From the NCBI GenBank assembly GCA_038254435.1, contig JBBSGD010000023.1:1-29754 (forward strand): a stretch of DNA of 29,754 nucleotides, given 5' to 3'. Below the pieces are notes generated by a model that searched no databases, was not told where the DNA came from, and worked only from the letters and a program-made list of their open reading frames with translations. A program made the position numbers and the translations under genes. Of the stretch, positions 23,383 to 29,754 are shown piece by piece (position 1 is the stretch's first letter; every line of letters starts with the position of its first letter). The DNA is from JBBSGD01 sp038254435. Its GTDB lineage: Bacteria; Actinomycetota; CADDZG01; WHSQ01.

Positions 23383-25662
23383 TCACCCGGCTGAGGACGC
23401 GCTTCGAGCGCCGGCGATAACCGCTTGCCCTAGGGACACGCCGCCGTCGTTCGGCGGCACCCTCTTATGCCACAGGACCTCGAAACCCGCCTCCTCAAGC
23501 CCCGAGCGCGTCCTCGCCAGCAACAGCAGGTTCTGAAAGGACCCCCCGGACAAGGCAACGACGCTCAGGTCTGTTTGGCGTCGCGCCGACTCGCACGCCT
23601 CGACCAGAGCAGCGGCAAGGCCGTTGTGAAAGCCTGCCGCGGCCTGTGCTGTGGGGCGGCCGCGCACGAGGTCCTCCGCCAGTGCGGCGATGAGCTCGCC
23701 GGCGTGGATGTGGCCATCCTTGACGCTGCACGGGTAGCCGAACTTGACGGCCGGATCGGCAATCTGCTCCAGCTCGGCGGCCGCCTGGCCCTCGTAAGAG
23801 ACGTTGTCGCGCAGCCCGCACAAAGCCGCCGCGGCGTCAAAGAGCCTTCCGGCACTCGAGGTCGGCGGCGCGTTGATGCCCGTGGTCGCCATCTGAAGAA
23901 TGGGCTTCCAGCGCAACCTCGTCCGCCTGACGAAGTCGAGCTCCAGATCCGAAGCGGCAGGCCCATACATCCGGTTCAAATAGACGGCCGCCATCCTCCA
24001 CGGCTCCCTGATCGCGGCAGCGCCTCCGGGCAGGGGCACGTAAGCAAGATGGGCGAGCCTCTCGTACGAGACGAGGCCGCACGCGAGGACTTCGCCGCCC
24101 CAGATCGCGCCGTCCTCGCCGAAGCCCGTTCCATCGAGCGCCAGTCCGATCACACGTTCCCGCCTGTCGTTGTCGGCCAGACAGGATGCGATGTGAGCAT
24201 GGTGGTGCTGCACGCCAACCCTCTCGACTCCCTCGAGCCCGGTCGCCCACTTGGTCGATAGATACTCGGGGTGAAGATCGTGCGCTACCACCTCGGGCCG
24301 CACATCGAACACGCGCGTGAAGTGCTCGAGAGCCTCGAGGAACGCGGACATCGCCTCGTAGTTCTCCAGATCCCCGATGTGATGCGACAGGATCGCCCGG
24401 CTCCCCACTCCCAGGCAAAATGTGTGCTTGAGCTCGGGGCCGGCTGCCAGCACCACTCGCTCGAACGACGCCGCCAGCGTCAGAGGCTCGGGGGCCAGGC
24501 CGCGTGCCCTGCGGATTGGATAGACGGCCTCGGGGGCGGCGCGTACCACCGAATCGTCACAGCGCACGTGGATATCTCGATCGTTCGTGAGAAAGGCGTC
24601 GGCAAGGGTCCCGAGGTGTTCCAGTGCAGCCGCGTCTTGGTAGGCGATCGGTTCGTCCGACAGGTTCCCGGAGGTCAGAACGATTGGGCACGCAAGCTCG
24701 TGCAGGAGCAAGTGATGCACCGGCGTATAAGGCAGCAGCACCCCGAGGTGACGGTTGCCGGGCGCAACCGACGCAGCTATGGGGGCGTCCTTCCGGCGAG
24801 GCATGAGGGTTATGGGGCGCCGGCGCGATGTGAGGATGGCTGCCGCCTCTTCGCCGATGTACGCGAGGGAGCGCGCGGCCTCGAGATCCCGTGCCATTAC
24901 TGCGAAGGGCTTCTCTTCTCGCGCCTTGCGCCGTCTTAGGGCCACAACCGAGTCCTCGTTGGCCGCGTCGCAGGCGAGGTGAAAGCCGCCGAGGCCCTTG
25001 ACCGCGACGATGTGGCCCGCCGCGATCAGCTCGGCGGCGCGCCCGATGGGCTCCCCGTCCATCGGCTTGCCGCTCGGATCGACAAGCTGCACGTGCGGCC
25101 CGCAACGGGGACAGGCAATGGGCTGCGCGTGAAACCTGCGATCGTCCGGATCCTCGTACTCGGCCGTGCACGCCTCGCACATGCTGAAAGCAGCCATCGT
25201 CGTGTTCGGCCTGTCATACGGGATATCCGTTGTGATGGTGAAGCGGGGGCCGCAGTTCGTGCAGTTGGTAAAGGGATACTTGTAGCGACGATTGGTTGGG
25301 TCCCACATCTCGTCCAGGCAGTCCCGGCACACGGCAACGTCGGCAGATATGGGCGAGAAGGACTCCCCTACGTGCTCGCTCTTGCGTATCTCGAACGAGC
25401 TCGAGCCAAGCGTCGCGACGGTCTCCTGCGCTACCTTCTCGATCACCGCAAGGGGAGGGGGATCGCCGGCCAGCGACGCGCCGAAGCGCTCGAGTTCTTC
25501 GCTGCCGCCCTCGACCTCAATGAGAACGCCCGCTGAATCGTTGAGCACGTAACCCGACAGACCAAGACGCACGGCCAGCGAGTACACGAAAGGCCGAAAC
25601 CCGACTCCCTGCACCGTACCGGTGACCCTGAACCGCTTCCGGCTCCGCGCTTCAACCACCAT
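23383..25662 (-). CDS. hypF: Carbamoyltransferase HypF
   Basis: Makes carbamoyl-adenylate from carbamoyl phosphate and ATP and transfers the carbamoyl group to HypE, the first step of cyanide ligand synthesis. The 759 residues hold, in order, an acylphosphatase domain (RVTGTVQGVGFRPFVYSLA), two zinc fingers (CRDCLDEMWDPTNRRY with TNCTNCGPRF; CEACTAEYEDPDDRRFH with IACPRCGP), a YrdC-like domain (GHIVAVKGLGGFHLACDA) and a Kae1-like domain (VQHHHAHIASCLAD, GLALDGTGFGEDGAIWGGE, ALSGGSFQNLLLL). All are complete. ATG at 25662 with only a weak ribosome site. It lies 57 bases below the lipoprotein gene and 182 bases above hypC. Confidence 0.97.
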   Translation of the reverse strand: MVVEARSRKRFRVTGTVQGVGFRPFVYSLAVRLGLSGYVLNDSAGVLIEVEGGSEELERFGASLAGDPPPLAVIEKVAQETVATLGSSSFEIRKSEHVGESFSPISADVAVCRDCLDEMWDPTNRRYKYPFTNCTNCGPRFTITTDIPYDRPNTTMAAFSMCEACTAEYEDPDDRRFHAQPIACPRCGPHVQLVDPSGKPMDGEPIGRAAELIAAGHIVAVKGLGGFHLACDAANEDSVVALRRRKAREEKPFAVMARDLEAARSLAYIGEEAAAILTSRRRPITLMPRRKDAPIAASVAPGNRHLGVLLPYTPVHHLLLHELACPIVLTSGNLSDEPIAYQDAAALEHLGTLADAFLTNDRDIHVRCDDSVVRAAPEAVYPIRRARGLAPEPLTLAASFERVVLAAGPELKHTFCLGVGSRAILSHHIGDLENYEAMSAFLEALEHFTRVFDVRPEVVAHDLHPEYLSTKWATGLEGVERVGVQHHHAHIASCLADNDRRERVIGLALDGTGFGEDGAIWGGEVLACGLVSYERLAHLAYVPLPGGAAAIREPWRMAAVYLNRMYGPAASDLELDFVRRTRLRWKPILQMATTGINAPPTSSAGRLFDAAAALCGLRDNVSYEGQAAAELEQIADPAVKFGYPCSVKDGHIHAGELIAALAEDLVRGRPTAQAAAGFHNGLAAALVEACESARRQTDLSVVALSGGSFQNLLLLARTRSGLEEAGFEVLWHKRVPPNDGGVSLGQAVIAGARSASSAG

Positions 25663-25719
25663 GACCCAATCGTCGCATCCCGGGAGGCGCGTACTTGCCG
25701 ACCGTCGTGCCGGGGGCGC

Positions 25720-26580
25720 TCAGTCGTGCGCCCGGCCGGGACTGTAGAACCCGTAGAGGATGCGGTTGACCCTCGCCTTGTAGGGGGCGGCGTAGACGAG
25801 ATCCCATCCGTGCCACACGCCGGGCAGGATGACCGCTCGTTTGCGCGCCGCCGGCGACGACTCGACCAGCCTGCGGTAGCCGGGCACGGGCACATAAGCA
25901 TCGCCGCGCGCTCCCATCAGCAGCAAGGGGACGTGAGAGCCGGCGAGCGATCCGGCGACATCGAAGGCGTAGCTGGGGCCGAGGATTTTCTCCAACTTGG
26001 GTTCGCCCGACAAGCTGACGACGCCGTTCACCGGGGGACGCACAGCCTCTGATGCAGCCATGACCGCCGTCCCGCCCAGAGATGCCCCCACGAGGAAGGT
26101 CCGTTTCGCTCCTCGGCGCCTCGCCTCGGCAACCGCCCCTTTGACATCCGCGACGAGGTCAACGTGATTGCCGTTGGGGATCGCGGCGGACTCACCCGCG
26201 CCCCGGAAGTCGAACAGGAAGGCCCTGTAACCGTGATGAGCAAGCGTTACCGCGTAATCAACCCAGCCACAGAGGTCCGAGGGGTACTGGTGGGCGAGGA
26301 TGACGGTTGTCGCACCCCCGCCTATCGTTGCACCGTCGAGCCGCAGGCCGTCGGACGCCTTGAACCAGAAGGTGCCGGCTTGAAGGTCCTCGTACGCGGA
26401 GCCGCACCGGGCCGCGATCGAAGGTGGGCCGGCGGGTCCCGCTGTCGAGGGCTTGCTGCTCGCATCTGCTGGGGACCGAGCCGCAGGCGTGCTGCCGCCC
26501 CCACCGCACGACGCCAGCAGCAGGGTCGCGCCCAGGGCGCTTGCCAGCCAAACGCGGTAGCTCCTCGTCCTCAAGGACAT
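25720..26580 (-). CDS. Lipoprotein alpha/beta hydrolase
   Basis: A 286-residue exported hydrolase. The N-terminus is a lipoprotein signal (SYRVWLASALGATLLLASCG, lipobox LASC), then a low-complexity Ser/Pro/Ala spacer that would hold the enzyme off the membrane. The catalytic Ser is in FLVGASLGGTAVMA, the probable Asp in MGARGDAYVPVPGY and the His in PGVWHGWDLV, with the oxyanion region at ILAHQYPSDLCGW. Substrate is unknown; dienelactone-hydrolase-like or esterase activity is possible. The ATG at 26580 gives a classical signal; an in-frame ATG at 26625 would add 15 residues. It is divergent from the CAP-like gene. Confidence 0.85.
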   Translation of the reverse strand: MSLRTRSYRVWLASALGATLLLASCGGGGSTPAARSPADASSKPSTAGPAGPPSIAARCGSAYEDLQAGTFWFKASDGLRLDGATIGGGATTVILAHQYPSDLCGWVDYAVTLAHHGYRAFLFDFRGAGESAAIPNGNHVDLVADVKGAVAEARRRGAKRTFLVGASLGGTAVMAASEAVRPPVNGVVSLSGEPKLEKILGPSYAFDVAGSLAGSHVPLLLMGARGDAYVPVPGYRRLVESSPAARKRAVILPGVWHGWDLVYAAPYKARVNRILYGFYSPGRAHD

Positions 26581-26890
26581 GGGATGCAGCGTAGCCCCGC
26601 CTCTTAGCGCGCCGCGCAGAGGCATTCGACCCGTTCAGGGGTCGAGTGTACCCGCTGAGGTGGAAGAAACTGGAAGGAACTGTGTAATGCTTCTAGTAAC
26701 GAATGCACACCGGCGAAAGCAGGAGGTGATGGCCCTTGACAGCCCACATTCTGCCTCCTCGATGAGGAGGTTCGATCCGCAGGTCACGAGGAACTGACGC
26801 ACGAAAACCGACAGCAAGAGGCGCCGACCATCGTAACGCTCGTCTTGCACGGGACCCCTCCCAGAAGCAACCCCACACGAAAGGAATGCT
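26581..26890. other. Divergent intergenic region, lipoprotein hydrolase / CAP-like gene
   Basis: About 310 bases that must hold both promoters. On the plus strand a 36-codon frame (26687-26797) starts with an ATG after AAGGA and contains a second ATG right after AGGAGGTG. It may be a leader peptide, but nothing in it is recognisable. A hairpin lies within it (26754-26770). I cannot place promoter boxes reliably. Confidence 0.35.
26754..26770. promoter_or_regulatory. Perfect inverted repeat CCTCCTC-gat-GAGGAGG
   Basis: A 7-bp perfect stem with a 3-base loop in the leader of the CAP-like gene, about 120 bases before its ATG. The left arm is anti-Shine-Dalgarno-like and could also pair with the AGGAGG at 26721-26726, so alternative RNA foldings are possible. 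It could regulate translation of the short upstream frame; this is inference from symmetry only. Confidence 0.35.
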
Positions 26891-27370
26891 ATGAAGATCA
26901 AAGTCGCAGCAGCATCGTTGGCGATGGTGGGCTTGAGCCTGACCGCGGTGCCTGCCCAGGCCGGCATCTGCACAATCGCGCCGGCGACCAAGGCAGAGGC
27001 CAACTACATCCATCAGATCAAGCACTTTCGCGCGAATCACAACCGGCACCGCGTAACCAGGGACGCCGTTCTTCAGCTGGCGGCGCAGCGACACTCCGAC
27101 GTCATGGCGGCAGAGGGCAAGACCCTCAAGATTCGAGCTAAGACCAGAAACTATCTGCTCACCCACGTCACGACGCTGCAGGCGATAACCCGGTCCGGCA
27201 AAAGCATCCACTCGGTCTGGGTGCACATGGCGAAGCTGAACACCTTCGAGCGCAGCATCCTTCTGAAGAGGTCCGCCCGCCACCTGGGCGTAGGCATCAC
27301 GCGTGCTCACCACAAGGTGTTCGTGACCGTGCTGATGGGAGGCAAGCTGCTCGGGATAAAGGGCTGCTAA
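26891..27370 (+). CDS. Small secreted CAP/SCP-like protein
   Basis: A 159-residue protein with a clear Sec signal (KIKVAAASLAMVGLSLTAVP, then AQA and cleavage before GIC). The mature part has the layout of bacterial CAP (YkwD-like) domains: a first helix around KAEANYIHQIKHFRANHN, then VLQLAAQRHSDVMAAEGK where the family has its AAxxHSxxMA motif, later SIHSVWVHMAKLNTFERSIL in the place of the W-x-x-S-x-x-H helix, and HLGVGITRAHHKVFVTVLMG as the final strands. It is short and very basic, and the usual metal-binding His of the last helix is not obvious. Function of bacterial CAP proteins is generally unknown. AAAGGAA lies 6 bases before the ATG. Confidence 0.75.
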   Translation: MKIKVAAASLAMVGLSLTAVPAQAGICTIAPATKAEANYIHQIKHFRANHNRHRVTRDAVLQLAAQRHSDVMAAEGKTLKIRAKTRNYLLTHVTTLQAITRSGKSIHSVWVHMAKLNTFERSILLKRSARHLGVGITRAHHKVFVTVLMGGKLLGIKGC

Positions 27371-27429
27371 CCGTGAAGCTGTGAAGCCGGCCCGGCGAAC
27401 GAGCGGTGACGTTTGTCCGCCGATGGGAA

Positions 27430-27454
27430 CGGGAGGCAGTCGTCCTGCCTCCCG
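27430..27454 (+). terminator. Hairpin terminator after the CAP-like gene
   Basis: A perfect 10-bp stem, CGGGAGGCAG with CTGCCTCCCG, and a 5-base loop TCGTC, 60 bases after the stop codon. It is followed by GCCCCCATTGTG rather than a T run, as is common for high-GC terminators. Confidence 0.6.
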
Positions 27455-27610
27455 GCCCCCATTGTGACAGGCGAGATCGTTGCTCGCTCGCTTGATAGCT
27501 CTTCTGGCGTCGAGCGTAACCCACGAAGGGACTGGGGCTCTGCCACCGGCGATTGAAACAAGGTTCCTACCGAACGGGCCGGGATCTGTGACCGATCTCT
27601 TGCTCGAGAC

Positions 27611-27862
27611 TTATTCCGAAGGCGTCCCGCAGACCAATTGCCCCGGGAGCGGCCGCCGCCCGTTAGGCCCGGCGACGTCGACGCCGAAGGCGCGCAGCTC
27701 TTTCGTTCCCTTCTCGGTGAGCCGGTAGTCGACGTCGCTGCCGGGACCCGACAAGCGGTCTCGTGCCAATCGCTCCGAAGGCTGCTCGCCGGGTCCGGTA
27801 CACCGTATGCGCTGCTCGGAGCCCTTGTCGCTCAACGCGGCACGTTCATCCCCGGCCTGCAC
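27611..27862 (-). pseudogene. ArsR-type winged-helix regulator remnant
   Basis: Within this open frame the stretch DVDYRLTEKGTKELRAFGVD, followed a little later by GRRPL, resembles the wing and linker of ArsR/winged-helix regulators (pattern YxLTxxGxxxLxxLGVDV then RRPL). The usual helix-turn-helix before it and the Cys-containing C-terminal part after it are not present. Only about 40 residues are recognisable, so this is a fragment. Confidence 0.4.
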
Positions 27863-27949
27863 GTGGCCGTGGGGATCGCCGGCGCTGCCTTTCTCGGCGG
27901 CTATCTCTTGACAATGCTTGTGGTCGAGTCGCCAACCCCAGACTCCTGA
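27800..27949 (+). pseudogene. MFS (EmrB/QacA-type) transporter C-terminal remnant
   Basis: The plus-strand frame ending at 27949 reads ALLGALVAQRGTFIPGLHVA, then VGIAGAAFLGGYLLTMLVVE, much like the last loop and membrane helix of 14-helix drug exporters. No upstream helices are found. It sits opposite the ArsR-like remnant; such regulators and exporters are often paired, so both may come from one lost locus. Confidence 0.4.
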
Positions 27950-27991
27950 GGGGACCGGCCGAGGGCTTCTCGGGACCGCTCGCGCGCGCTT

Positions 27992-28267
27992 CTACGAGGA
28001 CCGGAGCACGTGAACCAGGCGGCCCAGATTGAGGGACCAACCCACTCCAAAGACCTGCGGCATGAAGATGCGCTCGTCGTCGGGGTTCCACACTTTGTCC
28101 TTGATCCGGGCCGGCGTCGGGAAGCGGAAGTCGTATGGAACGAAGCCGACGGCGCCGTGCCACTCTCGATCGGAAGCATCCTTGCGGAGCTCTTGACGGA
28201 TAGCCACTCCCGCAATCACCAACGTGGTCACTCTGAGCAGCCTCGAAAAACCCTTGCTCCGGCGCAT
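27992..28267 (-). CDS. Small DUF5808-type protein
   Basis: A 91-residue protein. After a basic start it has a short hydrophobic stretch (LLRVTTLVIAGVAI) and ends with the DUF5808 signature, here KVWNPDDERIFMPQVFGVGW followed by SLNLGR. This motif is found at the ends of small actinobacterial membrane proteins; function unknown. The ATG at 28267 has GGGAG 5 bases upstream, deciding the start over a longer reading of the frame. It is divergent from the exonuclease gene across about 140 bases. Confidence 0.78.
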   Translation of the reverse strand: MRRSKGFSRLLRVTTLVIAGVAIRQELRKDASDREWHGAVGFVPYDFRFPTPARIKDKVWNPDDERIFMPQVFGVGWSLNLGRLVHVLRSS

Positions 28268-28408
28268 TGGGTGCTCCCTTCCAGTCGCGTCTTGTGTCGG
28301 TCGTGACAGACCAGACCACGTTACGTCATGCGACTCGCCACGCGAAATGCAACAAGGATCGATCAGGGCTTCCAACGAGACGCGCGGGCTGCTCGTAAGC
28401 TGAAGATA

Positions 28409-29302
28409 ATGAACGACTCGCTCACCCTGCTCGTCGACGCGCCCAGCCTCTTCTACCGAGCGCTGTTCTCTACCCCCGACACCGTGCGCACCCCCGAGGG
28501 AGCGCCCATCAACGCGGCCCACGGTTTCTTGCGCATGCTGGCTCGGCTCGTACAGGACCACGATCCAGACTTCATCGCATGTGCAGCCGACACGAGCTGG
28601 CGCCCGAGATGGCGAGTGGAGTTAATCGAGTCCTACAAGGACTTCCGTGCGGCCCCCGGCAGCGCGCAGGAGGCCGCTGAAAAGCGGCTCGCATCTCAAG
28701 TGCCGGTCCTCTATGCCTTGCTCGAGATGTGCGACCTCCCCGTTATCGGTCACCCGGAGAGCGAAGCCGAAGACGTCATAGGGACGCTGGCCCAGAGAGC
28801 ACCCGGCCGAGTGGCGATCTTCTCCGGCGACCGGGACCTGTTTCAGCTCGTTCGCGACCCCACCATCGTCGTGCACTTTCCGATCCGGGGCGTCAGCAAG
28901 GTCGACGTGGTGGACGAGGCCTACATCGAGAAGCGATACGGGATCCCCGGACGCGCTTATCGAGATTTTGCCGTTCTGAGAGGAGATCCGTCGGACGGGC
29001 TGCCGGGCGTAAAGGGGATCGGAGAGAAGCTTGCGGCCTCGCTGGTCGCGCGCTACGGGAATCTCGAGGCGATCCTCAGGGAAGCAGAGGGCACGAGCCA
29101 GAGCCCCCCGCTCGCGAAGGTGAGGCACGAGGCCGACTACGTCAGACGTGCCGTGAGAGTCACAACCATCGCCACCGACCTCCCGCTCGAACCACTCGAC
29201 CTATCCCGGCCGCGCGATCTTCCGCGCGCCGAGATCGCTGCCGCAGCCGAGCATTTCGGGCTCGAGGGCCCGGTTACGGCGCTCCTCGACGCGTTGACTT
29301 AG
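28409..29302 (+). CDS. Stand-alone 5'-3' exonuclease / flap nuclease (Pol I N-domain type)
   Basis: A 297-residue metal-dependent 5' nuclease acting on flaps and RNA primers or in repair. It begins TLLVDAPSLFYRALFST with the first metal Asp. It continues with GFLRMLARLVQDHDPDFIAC, the catalytic acidic run ESEAEDVIGTLA and IFSGDRDLFQLV, and the helix-3-turn-helix DNA-binding motif GDPSDGLPGVKGIGEKLAAS. No polymerase domain follows, so it is the free-standing form seen in many Actinomycetota beside a full Pol I. The ATG at 28409 places the first strand at the N-terminus; an in-frame ATG at 28328 would add 27 residues of no recognisable content. Confidence 0.92.
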   Translation: MNDSLTLLVDAPSLFYRALFSTPDTVRTPEGAPINAAHGFLRMLARLVQDHDPDFIACAADTSWRPRWRVELIESYKDFRAAPGSAQEAAEKRLASQVPVLYALLEMCDLPVIGHPESEAEDVIGTLAQRAPGRVAIFSGDRDLFQLVRDPTIVVHFPIRGVSKVDVVDEAYIEKRYGIPGRAYRDFAVLRGDPSDGLPGVKGIGEKLAASLVARYGNLEAILREAEGTSQSPPLAKVRHEADYVRRAVRVTTIATDLPLEPLDLSRPRDLPRAEIAAAAEHFGLEGPVTALLDALT

Positions 29303-29475
29303 TCGCCCTCCGGGCGCGGGCGACTGTTTGGGACGGCGCGGACTGGGTGAGTCCGATCACGTGACCCTCGGGGTCGTTGAACCTGCCTATCTCGCCTCGC
29401 TCCATCACCCAATCCGGGCCCGTCAGCCGCGACCCACCGAGGCCCGTGGTTGTATCAAGTCGGTCGTACCTCGAG
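29274..29475 (-). pseudogene. VOC/glyoxalase-family C-terminal fragment
   Basis: The frame reads GLGGSRLTGPDWVMERGEIG then RFNDPEGHVIGLTQ, the last two strands of a vicinal-oxygen-chelate domain (pattern DPEGNxxGLxQ). The helix before it is shortened, no start or first half is present, and the frame then runs past the usual end into the exonuclease tail. It is a decayed fragment. Confidence 0.6.
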
Positions 29476-29673
29476 GCCCTCGTCCGCGAGAAGGATCTCC
29501 CCGGGGAAGACCGCGGCGGCTGATGCGCGCGATGCCCCTCGGTCGTTGCCCGGCCAGAAGTGGGTCAGCAGCAGACGGCGAGCTCCCGCCTCAGTCGACC
29601 GGTAGCTCCACGCTCGTTCCAGATCGGGGTGAAGCAGAACAATCGGTTCGCGGTGAGGGTTCAGAGCAAGTGA
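29455..29673 (-). pseudogene. MBL-fold metallohydrolase C-terminal fragment
   Basis: About 72 codons read REPIVLLHPDLERAWSYRST, EAGARRLLLTHFWPGNDRGA and then VFPGEILLADEGLEV before a stop at 29455. This is the end of a beta-lactamase-fold hydrolase, with the late metal His in LLTHFWPG. The N-terminal HxHxDH motif is missing and an in-frame stop closes the frame at 29674, so it is a truncated remnant. Confidence 0.65.
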
Positions 29674-29754
29674 TCAGTGTGGTGCATGCCGTGCACGTGG
29701 TGCATGCCGTGCACGTGGTGCATGCCGTGCACGTGGTGCATGCCGTGCACGTGG
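29661..29754 (-). CDS. Possible His-rich C-terminal tail of a gene beyond the window
   Basis: Reading in from the right edge, one minus-strand frame gives repeated His-Val-His-Gly-Met-His units followed by HTDHLL and a stop at 29661. Such tails bind nickel, copper or zinc. Only about 30 codons are visible, and all frames through the repeat are open, so coding is unproven. Confidence 0.25.
   Translation of the reverse strand, partial: HVHGMHHVHGMHHVHGMHHVHGMHHTDHLL
29679..29754. repeat. 18-bp tandem repeat array at the window edge
   Basis: Unit GTGGTGCATGCCGTGCAC, four perfect copies plus four bases, running off the edge. Each unit contains the palindromes GTGCAC and GCATGC, and CACGTG forms at the joints. 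The unit length is a multiple of three, so it can be translated without frame change. Confidence 0.95.

Larger units (their letters stand above)
27371..27991. other. Decayed stretch without intact genes
   Basis: About 620 bases between the CAP-like gene and the DUF5808 gene. They hold a terminator hairpin, a minus-strand ArsR-like remnant and a plus-strand MFS-like tail, listed separately. I find no intact gene here; several short open frames are shadows of GC-rich sequence. Confidence 0.55.

Noticed and set aside
26765..26780. TTCGATCC resembling a tRNA T-loop
   Set aside because: The flanking bases do not form a T stem, and no acceptor or anticodon arms can be found around it.

Overview
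The window is high-GC DNA (about 60-65% by eye) that looks like an uncultured soil-type member of Actinomycetota. The evidence is a group 1h (high-affinity, actinobacterial-type) [NiFe]-hydrogenase locus with its DUF5947 and DUF6084 partners, frequent GTG/TTG starts, SHOCT and DUF5808 proteins, and secreted Ca-binding-repeat proteins. Both ends are cut: a catalase runs off the left edge, and the right edge lies inside an 18-bp tandem array, as if an assembly stopped there.

Left part (1-7980): a partial catalase, the remains of a soluble transhydrogenase gene (first ~60 codons joined to the last ~25), ATP-dependent PEP carboxykinase, a calcineurin-type metallophosphoesterase, a drug/metabolite transporter broken by a frameshift, a NarL-type two-component pair on the plus strand, a SHOCT membrane protein and a methyltransferase.

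Middle part (8088-25662, all minus strand) is the core. Read in transcription order it is hypF, hypC, a second HypC-like gene, hypD, hypE and a double-SIS-domain gene, then a ~300-bp gap with a hairpin. Next come hhyS, hhyL, a NifU/Rieske-like Fe-S protein (HhyE type), DUF5947, DUF6084, a conserved unknown, the maturation protease, hypA and hypB. Most adjacent genes overlap by 1-26 bases or lie within 35 bases of each other, so translation is probably coupled. The set should suffice to make and mature a cytosolic H2-oxidising enzyme: HypF, HypE, HypC and HypD make the Fe(CN)2CO group, HypA and HypB insert nickel, and the protease trims HhyL. The Fe-S protein is the likely electron outlet towards the respiratory chain. 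Below hypB lies a tandem duplication of a secreted Ca-binding-repeat gene. An 81-bp piece of hypB is trapped between the copies, and a possible 38-residue aromatic-rich ORF overlaps the hypB end.

Right part (25720-29754): a lipoprotein alpha/beta hydrolase, a small secreted CAP-like protein, a degenerate stretch with MFS and ArsR-like remnants, a DUF5808 protein, a stand-alone 5'-3' exonuclease, then fragments of VOC and MBL-fold genes. At the edge is an 18-bp repeat array that, read on the minus strand, would encode a histidine-rich C-terminal tail.

Main limits: functions come from motif recognition by eye, with no search run. Several apparent frameshifts (sthA, transporter, kinase start) could be real decay or assembly error.
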